NCBI RefSeq assembly: GCF_905163445.1
Contig: NC_053205.1
Coordinates: 1,798,001-1,862,000, forward strand
Direction: 5' to 3'
From: Pararge aegeria
Taxonomy: Eukaryota > Arthropoda > Insecta > Lepidoptera > Nymphalidae
Length of the DNA: 64,000 nucleotides
This document shows, piece after piece, positions 12,201 to 27,200 of this stretch. The notes beneath the pieces are model-generated. The model saw only the letters and a list, made by a program, of their open reading frames with translations, made no database searches and was not told the origin of the DNA. Every line of letters starts with the position of its first letter. Position 1 is the stretch's first letter. The position numbers and the translations under genes were made by a program.

Positions 12201-15200
12201 GACTGTATTTTAAAGAACAATACTTATCTGTCTAGAAAGAGATTGAACCCTCAACTTATAAGAAATTTAATAAAAGAGTTTTACGATTTATCATTTATTT
12301 GAATAAAAAATAAAATACAACACAAATCAACAGCTTTATCATTAGGTTATGATACTTTATATCAATTCTTTTGACCAAGAATTAATACAAAGTAACCATC
12401 TGGCTGACTCATCACTTAACCTATTTCTATGTTTTCTAATTACTAATGATGCTTTAGAAAATAACCTCTCAGCAGGTACTGAAGTTGCAGGTATTGAGAG
12501 AAAATCACGGGCCATTTTCGATAAAATCGGATACTCTGTCTCATGCGTCCTCCACCAATCTAAAATCACCAATCTGAAACTTATTTATTCTTTGGAACAC
12601 CTGTAGGTACTCTTAAAATTCGAAATTATTTTGCATGAATAGTGTCAAATGTTATGATTTCGGCGCGGCGGCAACGATTGTTTTAGATTTCAAAAGAAGC
12701 CGCCGGCGCGTGTATCATAACCATGTACTTCCGAAAAGCGGCAAATTTCTTTGAGAAGTAAGTACAAAACCTTTGATGCCGCATTATCAAAGTGCCGATG
12801 GTTAAAACATAACTATGCATGCACTCAGTTTGATTTTAATAGATATTTTTTTATTCGCTATGTTTATGGTATTAGTCGTAATGCGCATAGGTCCAGTTTT
12901 TCATATTCTTTGATATAGTTTTTTGCGTCTCATAGAATTCCTAAGCGTACCTACCTACCTATACACCGAACTGTTACACCTAACTACTCCGTGAAATAGC
13001 GCTAAGTCCTAGCTGCAAGACGCAAGAGTCTTGCAGGCTATGTCTTGTTCTTGCTCAAGTCTTGCACGGTCAGTCTTGGTCTTGGTCTTGCTAAAAATAC
13101 GCGGTCTTGTTCTTGGTCTTGGTCTTGCAAAAACGCAAGAACAAGACCAAGACTGCAAGACCAAGACTGAATTTGGGCAACACTACAGCTGACTTGGTAC
13201 TAATAATGGAATACATCTTTTATTTATTATTATTATTATTGAACTCTTCATCTGTACACCACTATGAAGTTAGGGAAATAAAAGTAGCAATACAAAGACG
13301 GAAGTAGAATTCAGAAGGCGGCCTTATCGCTTAGAAGCGATCTTTGCCAGGCCATAAATTACGTGAGGTGTTTTTTTATTTTTCTGTCCCTCCCTCTCCC
13401 CCCCCCCCCTGGTGAGATGTCGTGGGATTTCAACCCCCTACCCCATCCCCCAATCACACGTGAGATTTTTCAAAATGTGGGTTTCTTACTTAAACACGCG
13501 TTAGATTGTTATTGTAATAAGACCAATGGACCAAAATAGTATATATATTTTTTGTTTCAATCAAAAAAATTTGCGTGATATTTACCCCTCTCTTTAGCGT
13601 CAGATTAGATGAGATTTGACTCGACCCCCCCCCTACTTGATGTGTGAACGCCCCCTAACCTATAAGCGTACAAAATGAGTAAACTAATTATGGCGTAATG
13701 TAAACTTAGGTATATGTTGTATCAGTCCTAACTATTATCGCTTATCAGTGATAACGACTTAGCTCCCGGCCTTGAGTGAAGCATTCGCTACTCTTTATTA
13801 TGTATACTATGTATGTAATAGATATCTTGACGTTTTAACATCATCATAACTTGCTATCAATCCATTAGTGGCATTCTACTGGCTCTCGTCTCCTGTCAGA
13901 ACAATAATATAACAGAAAAAAGCTTCGACCAACATCTTAAGAAGCTTTCGCTTGGTTGTTGGATCAAGGCAATATTATGTGTACAAGGCAATTGAAAGGA
14001 ATCATAATAAATTTCTGCGTTATATTAAACGTCGTTATTTAATATTTGATCACAGCACATCTGCAACTGAAATTGCTTTTGAATAAAATAAATAATAGTT
14101 TAAAAAAACTAAAAAAACACGCTTTTTATAGAAAACCGAACTTATATAGAATAGAATATAAATTTTAATAAATTTAAATTAAGAATAGTGTTAAAAATTT
14201 CAATAAATATAAATTAATAATAGTGTGAATAAAAAAAATATATTTTATTGTAAAAAAAGCGTGGGGTGCTTGGTGTCGATAGTTATAAATATTTTATTGA
14301 CAGATATGATAGGTGAAGATATTATCAAAATAATAAATTTTGATAATATCTTCACCTGTATGTATGTTTGTATGTATGTTTGTAACCGACCCCTTTGAGC
14401 TCGATTCTGTCCCACTTTGAACGGTCAGATTTCTTTCAAACTTTGTAGACATATCGAGGACCGATGACAATACACTAATCTGAGAAGATTATTCCAATTT
14501 TCAATATAAAAAATAAGATTTTTTACTAATTACTACAGCGCCATCTAGACCCAAATGTAAAAAAACCTATGGCGTTACCAACAATGTGAAAAACCTATGG
14601 CGTTCGCGTACTGCTAGCCGTGCAGTGCAATGAGTAGGCCGTAGTCCACCACACTGGTTCATTAGTCTACGTACAAGATTTCTCTGTATCGTCAAAGCAA
14701 AATGGACCTCATATAATTCGCTTTAGAGTCGCACATCTTGTAATACTGATTTTTGTTTTACAAACTTTCTGCCGATACCCCAATACCTCAAGACGAAAGT
14801 CTTTAACGAGTGTGTCCTGTCCTGCCTGTAATGACACATGGAGCCTAGACGTGGACACTGACAGTCGACCAGATCCACAAATTTAAAGTCGCGCAACGCG
14901 CTATGGAGCGAGCTATATGGGAGTCTCTCTTCGGGATAGAATTCGCAACGACGAAATCCGTAGAAGAACCAAGTCACCGACATAGCTCAAAGGAAAAGCA
15001 TTCTGAAGTGGCAGTGGGCTGGTCATGTCTGTCGTAGGCGCGATGGCCATTGGGGCAGACGTGTTCTAGAGTGGGGACCGCGAATCGGTAAGCGCAGTGT
15101 GAACGACCTCCAGCCCGCTGGACAGATGACCTTAAAAAGGTGGAAGCGGCTGGATGAGAAGGCGGAGGACCGTGTGTGGTGGCGCGCTCTTGGAAAGGCC

Positions 15201-18200
15201 TATGTTCAGCAGTGGATGCTTGTAGGCTGTTGATGATGAAACTTTCTGTCAAAATTCAAAGCAAATGTTGAGCTATAATTCAATCCAAATAAGATCCGCG
15301 AGCCTATCTTGTAATACAGCTTCTGGGCTAGCGGGGTGGAGTAAAACCTAGCCTTTTGTCATTATGAGAGGAGACTCGTGTCCTGCAGTAAGCGCTTTGT
15401 TATATTTCACTTTCCATACTACTTTATAAAAGCGAATGGTATAAATAGTAATCTTCTTCTTCTTTGTCGTTACACTCTTGGCAGAGTGGTCGTGGTCATC
15501 ATGAAGCGTCTTTGAGGGCAGATGTCACACGCCCCACGAGCATCCGCCACTTCTCTCGGCTGGCCGAAAGCCTGGTGCACTCGTGCAAAGATATATCAAT
15601 AGTAATAATGACTATAAATATACTACAATTAAAAGGTGATAGTTTAGTGGGTAAGGCTTCGGCTTTCCTTCGCTTTTTTGTTATCACCATCTCACAGTCA
15701 ATCCTTCACAAATATTCCGGCCCATGTAGTATTGTAAGTCAGTGAAGAAAGGAGTGTGTTAATTGTATTAAGTAATGGCGAAGCAGTAGAGTATGCATTC
15801 CGACAGAAGCCTTAGAAGTTCTACCTACATTTCGTAGATTTAGGTTCTTGCGCAATTATCAGCTCAGCGGTAAGATTTGCACATTGCAGCGTTAAAGTAA
15901 AACAGACCTAATGTTCTACGTTTTAAAGTTGAAAACACTGCAAACAATATTGGCTGAATAGGTGTAGACGAATTTGAGTTCTAAAATTGGAATTGGAAGA
16001 ACTATTTTGCACTGAATCAGTGTTTTAAGTTTTGCACAAACGTTGTGACGCCAGAGTAAACTGTACCTAAGTTTCTATGTTCTAGAGTCGGAAATGCTAT
16101 ACTACTGATTTCATTTTCACTATTGCTTAGGTTTGGTGGTGTAGACGTATTTGACTTTTAACACAAGTGAGTATGTCCCATTTTACTCTGACGCTAATTT
16201 ATTTCAGATTCGCACAAACAGATTCCCAACAACATTGACTAAGAGGATAGAGACGAATTTATGCATTAATATAAAGCTCATAAGTAAAAATTTACGATAC
16301 GAATGATTTGACGATATGTTCTAAATATGCATAAACATTGTGACGACAATGTATAATAGACCTAAGGTTGTAGGTTTTAGGGTCGAAATTGTATTACTAA
16401 TTTCTATTTTACTATCGCTCCCGCAATAACTGTTGATGTAGTCGAAATTGAGCTTTAATTCTACTTTAATAGGTACTATTTTACTCTGAACCTCATGTGT
16501 TTCTAAATTTTTCTAAACATATCATCAGAGTAAAATTGACCTACAACTACACGTTTTAGAGTCGAATATTTACTATATATTTTGTTATCTATACCAGGAA
16601 CTTTTACTGTGGACGTATAGTCGAATTTCAGTTTTAAAACAAGGTGCGTAGGTTTAATTTTACTCTAGTCTTTCGATGTAACAAGAAGAATGCTATCCTT
16701 TTTCGATTTTATTTCGAGCTTCGAGGGTGGCATATGCTACTTCCAATACCAGTAGTACTTTGTTCTCATTTTTTTTCTCTCTCTTGCCATCAGGTGCGGT
16801 TGGAATCCATCGGCGCTGAGGACATCGTGGATGGAAACCCTCGCCTCATCCTCGGTCTGATCTGGACCATCATCCTGCGGTTCCAGATCCAAGAAATTGA
16901 GATCGATGTGGTGAGTTACAGTAGAGTTTATTTATGCATATATGTACTAAGGGCATCGACAGGTTTACAGAAAGAAAGAATAGGTGAATATTGGATAGAA
17001 TTGACTTACAAATTATTCATTGTAAAGTCAACATCTCCTGAGGGTGCTCCGGTTTCGGTAGAGGGTACATTGCCAAAGATCTGTTTGGTGTGGAGGATAA
17101 GGATTGAAGAAATTATAAAATTCACCATTTTTTTGCAAATGCATACTGTAAAACCCGTATCGTATCGTTTACTACAGCTTGCAATGATAGTGTATCGGTA
17201 AGCTACGTTAATAGTGAACAGTGGTGAGAATAAGGAAAAAAAATCGACACAAAATTTACCAGTTTACAAAATTGAAAAATCGCCATTGATTCCCATAGAG
17301 TGAATATAAAAAAAAATGTAATTCGGTATATTGTGGCGGCGGCCATCTTGGACCGATTTGCATCAAACATAGCTAACAAAATTCACACTCACACGCCGCA
17401 CGCACGCACGCACACACGCACGCACGCACACGCACGCGTAAACACACAGCTTCTCAATTTGAGGAGAGCCGGACGAGCTCTGTCACAATAAGATCTACTA
17501 TCGTGTTGAGATACTTCAAATGAATAAAGGATTTCTTATCTTCCAGGACGAAGAGAACGAGTCCTCGGAGAAGAAGTCCGCAAAGGACGCCCTGCTGCTG
17601 TGGTGCCAGCGGAAGACCAGTGGCTACCATGGCGTCCACATCCACAACTTCACCGACTCCTGGCGGTCTGGCCTTGGCTTCAACGCTCTTATACACGCTC
17701 ACAGGTACGTGCTTGAAAAAAAAAGTCCATCGTTTCCCTGACCGATTTGGGTCACGGAAATTTCTCTAGATTTGACCTTTTGGGATCTTTGTACCCCTTA
17801 AAAATAATCATCAGTCATAAAAGTTTAAAGAACTCGTAAGAGTATCGAGATGCCAAGATAATAATTGTTCTAGTTTGTGAATTTTAAATGACAACTGACT
17901 GGCAGCGACCCTGCTTTCTGAGTCCAAGGCCGTGGGTTCGATTCCCACAACTGGAAAACGTTTGTGTGATGAACATAAATGTTTATCAGCGTCTGGGTGT
18001 TTATCTGTATATTATAAGTATTTATGTATATATAATTCATAAAAAGATTCATCAGTCATCTTAGTACCGATAACACAAGCTACGCTTACTTTGGGGCTTA
18101 ATGGCGACGTGAGCATTGTTGTAGTATATTTATTACCTACTATATTAGGCCCTCTATAAATATAAATAAATAAATAAAATAAGTCAAACGCTGGACTATG

Positions 18201-21200
18201 GGCCACTCCAAACGAGTGTCAAGCGACATGAAGTTCGAAAAACACTCCTAAAGTGGAGTGGTTGGATTAATTTAGTATAAAGAATACTTTTTTATATACA
18301 ACGTGTAACGGAATTACGAAATACTGTTAGCCGGTGCATAAGTATGTTTTCCACAACGAATCACCCTGTGAGAATATTAAATCAAAACAAGCATATTTAT
18401 TTTACCATACAAACGAATTCAAAACCATTCTAAGTGTGGCGTTCATAAAATACGTGAGATGCTTACGTGGGGAAGGGGGTCGATTCAAATCTCATCTAAT
18501 CTTACGTCGGAGAGAGGGATGTTTTGGCAAATATCACGCAATTTTTTTTTGTTAAATTTTTATCACACTTGATAAATTCAACAATATTGATTACTAGTCT
18601 TAACTGGTCGTATATTTAATTAATTTAGCACGAAGCAATTTATTTTATTTTCTTTTTACAATAACAGTCCAACGCGTTTACGTAAGAATCCCACATATTG
18701 AATAATCTCACGTGAGAATGGGGGATGGGGGAGGGGGTTGAATAAAATCTCACAACATCTCACCAGGGAGACAGAACAGGACAGAACATTTAAAAAAACA
18801 CCTTAATAGAGATATTAAATAATCATTTGACCCGCAGGCCGGACCTATTCCGCTGGGCGGAGGTTCCGACCACAGACCATGTTGAGACACTGAACCACGC
18901 CTTTGACGTCGCTAACAAGCAACTTGGTATTCCACCGCTTCTCGACGCGGAAGGTACGTACTTTTTTTTTATAGCGATACTAGACTAGATAGCCCAATGG
19001 TGGTAGGTAGAGTTACAAACAGACCCCGATTTCTGACGTCATCTGGCTGTGGATCCTTACAACGGTGGCGTTCGGACTAAACAATGAGTAGTCCAAAAGT
19101 CCATCAACAGTCAGATTAATGTCGAAACGAGCCGAGGTCCGAGCCCTCGCAGGAGGCACCCTCGGGTTTACGTCTCCCGCCTTCCCCCGATGTCGTCCAG
19201 CCCTGCTCTTCTCATAGCTCGCCCCACATCGCGACAAATCGACTACTTATAGTACATATATTCCAACATATAGCGTGGCGATGCGTCATCACGACTTGTA
19301 TGACCACGCCAACAATCAGGTTTATTTATTACTAGCTGTTGCCCGCGACTTCGTCTGCGTTTGATTTTGTTTTTGATGTTGATCAATTTAGTTGTAGTTC
19401 TAAAAAAATTTAAAATATTCAGCTAAGCCTTAAATGAGGGGTTTGCTGCCGTCCGCTGAGGAGTTCTGTCCTCTATCTCCAACCACATTCAGATCTACAC
19501 AAAGTTTGGATAAAATTAAACACATATTATAACCTCTATAGTACAAAAAAACAATTTTAAATTGGTTATTATTTGTCGGGAGTTATGGTGTAAAATCGTC
19601 AAACACTTTCATCCCCTCTCCCAAAGGAACCGAGCTTAATATCGGGATAAAAAGTATCCTATATTACTTCTAACACTTCCAAGAATATGTGTACAAAGTT
19701 TCATGAGGATCGGTTAAGTAGTTTTTTGCGTGAAAGCGTAACAAACAAACTTACATTGACATTTATAATATTAGTAGGGATAGGGATTTATGTACCAAAA
19801 AATTGTGATTGTGAACATAAGATACATGAAGTGTACAAAGGAAAGCTTATCTCTATAAGAGATCTCTTCCAGCTACCCCATGATGTTAGTAAGATGATTT
19901 AATTGTGGTATAGGTCAAATAAAGGTACAATACATGCAATAAAATTTTATGACATTATATTATATGCAAAATACATACAAATAATATAATAAATATTATA
20001 TATATCTATAATAAGTAAACAGTGAGGAATATCTATGGTTTACCCTCGCGTATAGATAATTCACAACAAAAATTACCTTTGTTTATTAAAGTACCATTCT
20101 TTCGCAGACGTGGACACGACACGGCCGGACGAGAAGTCGGTGATGACGTACGTCGCCAGCTACTATCACACGTTCGCGCGCATGAAGAACGAGCAAAAGA
20201 GCGGACGCAGAATCGCTAACGTGGGTGACATTCTTTTGACAACCGATTGGGGCAGTGATGTCACTGTTTTAAAAAACCAAGGCTGCAGCCTTGGTTTTTT
20301 AAAGCAGGTTCGATTGCCGCAACTGGAAAATGTTTGTGTGATGAGCAAGAATGTTTTTCGGTGTCTGGGTGTTTACCTGTATTGTATCAGTATCAATGTA
20401 TATTATTCATAAAAATATCCATCAGTAGCTTATGTTATGGGTACTAAGAGTACCCATAACGCTTACTTTGGGGCTAGATGGCGATGTTTGTATTATCGTT
20501 GTATTTTTATTTATTAAAACATTAGCAACCCACTTTCCTAGCGCAGCGGTTTTAAGTGGGAGGTCCGGCGTTATGTCCCCGGCAGGTTGCGAATAATCCA
20601 GTATTCCAAAGATATTAAATTCCTTTCAGATCATCGGCCAATTAATGGACTGCGACGGTCGCAAGGCGGAGTACAGCCGCCTGGTGTCCACGTTGCTGGA
20701 GTGGATCCGCATGAAGATCCAGGATTTGAACTGCCGGGACTTGCCCAACTCGCTTGACGGCATCCAGAGATTGCTTCTTGGCTTCAAGCAGTACAGAACT
20801 GTGGAAAAACCACCAAAGTAAGTAGCTTTAAACAACCATAATAGTCTCAAACCCCCTCACCTAGACTCCTCATCTCAAATATCTTGGAAGGTTAAACTGT
20901 TTGCATGGGAACTTCCAAAACCCTAACTGGATGCAAAGTTAGTAGACTCCAAAGAGCGGTTTACCTCCCTCGTCGATATCCAAAAGATACAAAACGGTGA
21001 AACTCGTGATTGAGTGTCGTATCGAGGGTCAAACGTTAAGAAAACCTTTAGGTCAAAGACTGCTTCTTCTTATCCTTTTTAAATATACGCGCAAACCAAA
21101 AAGCCATGGAAAAATCTTTGAAGATCCTAACATGCTCCAAAGTTTATCGGTATCCAGGAGTTACTGCAAGCAGTAATCCAAGGATTCGAATGATAAAAAA

Positions 21201-24200
21201 CCGTAGAGAAACTCCCAAAGTGAGTAGCTTTGATGCTCAGAAAACTCCCCAGTGCTTCGAAACTTAAAATCTTCTTACTCTCTGCCCCCTTGCCTTCTTT
21301 AATATCTTGTAAACTGGGCGGAACAATAGAACCCTAACTACTTCCAAAGTTTATCGGTATCCAGGAGTTACTGCTTTGGTTGGAATGACACAAAACCGTT
21401 GAGAAACCCCAAAAGTGAGCGGCTTTGATGCTCAGACTACTCCCAAGTGCTTCGAACCTAAAAATCCCCTTACTTGCCTCCCCCTTGCCTTCTTTAATAT
21501 CTTGGCAACTGGACGAAACAATAGAACCCGAACTAGTTCCAAAGTTTATCGGTATACAGGAGTTACTGCTTTGGTTCGAATGACACAAAACCGTTGGGAA
21601 ACTCCCAAAGTGAGTATGATGGATGCTCAGAAAACTCCCAAGTGTTTCGAACCTTAAAATACTCCTAATTGCCTCCTCCTTTCCTTCTTTAATATCTTGG
21701 AAACTAGAATGCCTTGGAGGGAACATTGACAACCCTCCGCTAGCTCCGAAGTTTATGGCTGGTCGTAGGTCGTCTGGTGGAAGTATCAGACACTCACAAA
21801 GCTTGGATAGAAGCTTGCGTTACTTTGCGGAAATCCATGATATATTATGAATGATACTTAATTTGCCAAACTCCGTGAAAAGCAGGAGAATCTGTATGGT
21901 GTAATTTATAATTTCTTCAATCCTTATACTCCACACCAAACAGATCCTCGGCAATGTACACCCTACGCACGTTTCGCTCCGAAACCGGAGCATCCTCAGA
22001 AGATGTTGACTTTACAATGAATAATTGTTAAAAACAATTATTTATTGTAAATTAAGCTTATGTTCATAATACACGCATTAAGCGTTTACCACGTTTTATA
22101 ATTCAATTCCAGATACAAGGAGCGCTCGGAAATTGAGGCTCTGTACTTCGACATTAACACAATGAACAAGAGCCTGGTGGGCGAACCCTGGGCCCCACTG
22201 GAGGGCCAGCTTCCTCAGGACCTGGAGAGGGCTTGGCAGCAGCTTGAACAGGTCGGTTCCTACCATCAGCATTAAGTTCTTTCTTTTCTTCTAAAATCTT
22301 TCTCTATATTAAATAGCTCTTCAGATATAATCGACCGAAGAACCCCGGTGCAGTGGATAGCGTTATGCTCTTACAAATGGGAGGTCCCATATTTCATTAC
22401 CGCCAGGGACAATTCGGGAATGTAAAATTTTTCTTATGCATTCAGGTTTTCTAAGAATTATTTAGATCCGTCGTTCACCGTTAAATCAATCATCATTGCT
22501 TCATACTCGGTCTTCAAAGCCTATTAGGAGGCTTCGGCCTTCGCTAGTTACCACCCTTACAACAAATACGTACTGCCAAGTGATTAAACTTTCCGGTTCC
22601 AAAGTTTTTTTTGAATTTAGCACCTACTAGGACAGCCTCCTGGAAGGTTAGTTCCTGCACAACTTTTGCTGTAAATCTGCACGGCTTTGCTTGCGCGCCG
22701 ATACTCTCATTGAGTATACAAACAAGTTGATTACTCTGTTATTGTTATTAAAGTTTATTTTTATTCTGTCACTTATTATTGTATTGTTATGCAGGCGGAG
22801 CACGCGCGGGAATTGGCTCTAAGAACAGAACTACTGAGACAGCAGCGCTTGGAGCAACTGGCCTACAAGTTCCATACTAAGGTATGTATGTTTACCTCAT
22901 GACGCGGTAGGTTTAAACTTTTTGTATTTGTTTTTGTCATCGTATCTCCGAAAGTCGAATAATCGTTTGCTGTGTGGTTTTCACCAAAACTGTGAGTGAA
23001 CCCTACGTGTGAGTTCGGCAAGTTAACCATAGAATTAACAACAAACGGAAACAGGCGGTTTAATAGTTACTTCATTCTATTTAGCAGTTGACAGTTTTAC
23101 ATGCTTAAAATTTGGTAGAGTGAATAGGCATCTTCTAGGCAAACGCGCTCCACCTTAAGCTGCATCATCACTTACCATCTGGTGTGATTGCAGTCAAGCG
23201 CGCTTTATACATTAAAAAAAAAAATCGTGTGTGTACCGATATACACGCGTTAGAAGTTATACTTCTTTGGCATAACAAGATAAAAATCTTTTCAAACATT
23301 TTATCTTTCACCTTATTCTTCGTTTGTGGAAAAACGAAACTAACTATACACAAAAGATATTTAATACATTCAAAGTTTTATTATAACGCAGTATCTAGTT
23401 AAATGAAGATTATTTAAATATAACAAAAAAAAATCTACATAATTAAAGAAAGAGATATATATATATATATATAAACATAATTAAATGTGGAATACTAAGA
23501 GATTCATTAACGAACAACCAAGATTCAATCAACATTAAAATTTGAGATTTTTGTGCAATTGAATCAATTAAATCACCGGAATGAGCGTCCAGAGTTTGAC
23601 AATTAAAAATGTACATTTTCAAACCTTATAGCTAACTTCAGGGTGTCGGTATTTTGAGACGGTGCGCGCGCGCATCGTAAAAATTTACTCTCATAATTTT
23701 TCCCTAACGCGCCAAAAGAAAAAACTTCAAAAAAAACCTCTTTCGAGGCCTATTATAGTGTTTCTGATTAAACTGTTTGGTTCCAGTCGGTGCTGCGTAA
23801 AGGGTACCTGAAGGAGATGATCCAAGTGCTGTCGGACCCTCGCTACGGGTCCAACGTGGCCCAAGTGGACGCCACAGTCAAGAAGCACGAGGCCATTTCC
23901 GCTGACATATTGGCCAGGTCAGTACCCACAGAAAACTGGTAAAACGGTACGAACTTGCAGGGCAAAATTACCACTATTTTCACTCGATTCGATCGTACGC
24001 ATGATCGAAATGCTCCAACATTTCGCGCACTCTCGTTTCTTAGTAATCTGATTTCTCAGCACCAACAAATTGACATATTTAATTTAAGTTTAGCTAAGGT
24101 CATAAATTATATAAGTATAGCTAAGGTAATCCCTACTTATCCCTACTTAACTTATCCCTATAAATGAGAAATGAGAGTGTAAGTTTGTTTGTTATGCTTT

Positions 24201-27200
24201 CACGCGAAAACTACTGAACTGATTCACTTCATGAAACTCTTTATACATATTTTTGGAGGTATAAGAAATAATATAATATACTTTTCTTTGAAAAACAAAA
24301 ATTCGTAAGATAAAAAAATATTTGTGAAAAAATGTCATATGTGACTATAGGTGTAGACTATGTATCAGTACAAAATACGCGGGCGAAGCCGCAGGGCACA
24401 TCTAGTAATGTTATAAATGTCAATGTAAGTTTGTTTGTTACGCTTTCACGAACTACGTTTTATCCCGAAATTAAGCTCAGTTCTTTTTCGAGAGGGGACG
24501 AAAGTGTTTGACGATTTGACACCATAACGCCGTCAAATGATAACCGATTTAAATAATTACTTACTTACTTTTGTTATATAAGAATACAAAATCAGATCGA
24601 CATATCCTGCAATATGCATTCTGTACACAATAAACATGATAACAGTAACAAAGCTAAAATATTGTATTTATCTCATAATAATTTAACCTTCATATTTATA
24701 TTTTAAGTCGGGATTTATTTTTTATTAATAAAACTACAAAATCGAGCAATCCGCCATGACCGTATAAACGCCGAATAAAAAAATTGTGACGTCACGTCTA
24801 TATAAACATAATTTTGTGATGCCTTAACTAAAATATGCGTATATCAATGATGATGAAGGTCAAGTTAAACAGGTCTGAACAAACTAAGGCAGTCAGTAGA
24901 TTATGGTTTTTTGGTTATTTACAGAACCGAACGCTTCGAAGACCTTTCCGCGATGGCAGCAGAATTAGTGAAAGAGAACTATCACGGCGCCGATACCGTC
25001 TCCAGAACAGAACAAGCGGTCTTACAGCGCTGGAAAGAGCTTCTGGAACTGCTGGAACGGCACAGAAGCTCGCTCGCTAAGCTGGCTCATCTCATGACGT
25101 TGCTGAGAGAGGCGGATGCTGTGGCCCATACTCTGGGCGAGATGAAGGTGATTTGATTTATTTATACTCTTTATAAAGTTAAAAAAAAAACAGAAGCAAT
25201 GTACAAAAGGCGGCTTTATCGCTTGGTAGCGATATCTGCCAAGCAACCTTACGATACGGAAAACATGAGGATAACAGGTGATTATTTAAAAATTTCATTT
25301 CTTTATCCGTGACCTTGGACTGTCTAAAATCAAAAATATCCGGTTTATGCTTTGCTTGATATATTCCAAAGTTTGCCCAAGAGTACTTTGCATATACCAA
25401 CTTCTTTATCCGACTGTACCTCACGCCATAGTAAAAAAATGTCATCATAATCTTCCATCATCCGTTGTACCTTGAATTTCTACCGATCGAGGGGCAGCTA
25501 AACTATGTTAGGTAAAGTAGAAAATTTTTGACACTTTATTTTAAGGGGATCTGCTTTGCAATTTATATAAAAGGAACAAGCTTTGATCCATATTTATTGT
25601 GTCCAGAACTAGCCTTCCAAGAAATTCTATTTTTTTTTTTTGTTATTTAGTCTCAGCGGTTCAAACCAGATTAGTAATTTCTCCAATATTAAAACCACAA
25701 TATTTTCCCCGTACACTAGGCCGTTAACAAAGTTTGGCATGGTTAATTATAGTTGGTAAGTATATATACATTCAACTGAGTACAACAAAAACATTACTTG
25801 TTACACAGCATTTAGCATGAGGGTAGGCCGACATAGTTAAATGTGAAAACCTTTTCTTGATGATCCAATTATGGTACAGTATAGGTAGCATACAAACTAC
25901 TACGATAATATTTCTTTACCGGGCTCCGCATAGTAATCTTCTGTAATTTTGGTCCTTCGAGCCGGATTGATATTTTGACTTCTTCTTTAACAGGCTCAGT
26001 TCCAATCTGAAGAGGTCGGCAGGCACCTGGTGGACGTGGAGCGCCTGCTACAACAGCATGCTCTACAGGAGTTACAGCTGGGAGCTCTGGAGGAGAGCAT
26101 CCGACGACTGGTGCGGCACGGGGCCGGGGCCGACGGCCCGCAGCAGACTACACAACAATTGCACCACCAGCTGCAACAGCTGGAGGATTCCCTCACTGAG
26201 TAAGCAGTTTGATTACAGCGCTTCCTGCAAGAGTTTCAGCTGGGACTTCTGGACAGATGGGTATAACTTCTGGTATGCCCAACTGTCCAAATTTGACGTC
26301 TGTAAGGATCTCTACAGTCTACGATTTAATGCTGCATCAGATCTATCAAAAGTAAGTTCTTGGGTTCTGGATTCCAGAACCTCGTAGCTCTACAATATCC
26401 ATGAGTTTCTTACTTTATAGACCTCAAAATCACGACATGCATTATCTAATCGGGTATATTTTAAAAGTAGATAATAGGAAATAATAAATGTATACTAATA
26501 CTATGTTATATAATATTAAATAATTGCCTTATTTCAATTTATTTTCATGACATACCACAGTAATTTTTAACATAATTTTATGACAAAACAATTGGCTGAG
26601 CAATTATTTAATATTAAAATAGATTTATTTACCTGACGATAAATTACTTTAATAGTAACTAATTATTCTGACACCTGATATATATTTCTACTAACACTAA
26701 TTAGAATCTTGAAATCGTGTATTTGTAATAGTTATAAGGGTCAAACTGTTTGTTATTGCTATTCCCTGACAGGGCCTCATGACTTTGTAAAGGCATGGAT
26801 GCAAAAAAATAAATAAATAAATACCTCGCGTACCCAACTTTCATCGGTCCTCCGGTCCCATTGTGTGATGTCGATAACTCTGTTTCTTCTAAGAATGTCC
26901 TCATTTCTGATGTGAACACGTAGAGACATCGCTCGCTGGCAGAATCTGAGCTTTCTTATCGGATGAGGCTATAAGGTATTCTGGTAACCCGCACATTTGT
27001 GGACTTTCTTCAGGAACTACAAAATTTTAAACTAAATGTCCACGGCATGCTTTATTTGATACCCATATATGTTTTCCTTCGTAGATTGGTAGCGGCTGCA
27101 AAAGACCGCAAAGCGCGGCTGGAAGACGCCAGGAACTTGTACCAGTTCCTGGAAGACCATGATGAAGAAGAAGGTTAGTTCTTTGCGGTATATCAGGCGT

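Noticed and set aside
16644..17201. 185-codon plus-strand frame as a separate gene
   Set aside because: It is exon 2 of kst read through into flanking introns; the intron parts are AT-rich and unlike any protein.
17889..17960. tRNA gene (intact A and B box-like sequences)
   Set aside because: The sequence is the head of a SINE present in over ten copies; it does not fold into a full tRNA cloverleaf as read here and is followed by the SINE body.
20970..21770. Mutually exclusive alternative exons after exon 6
   Set aside because: The copies carry stops and indels and have no preserved acceptor or reading frame.
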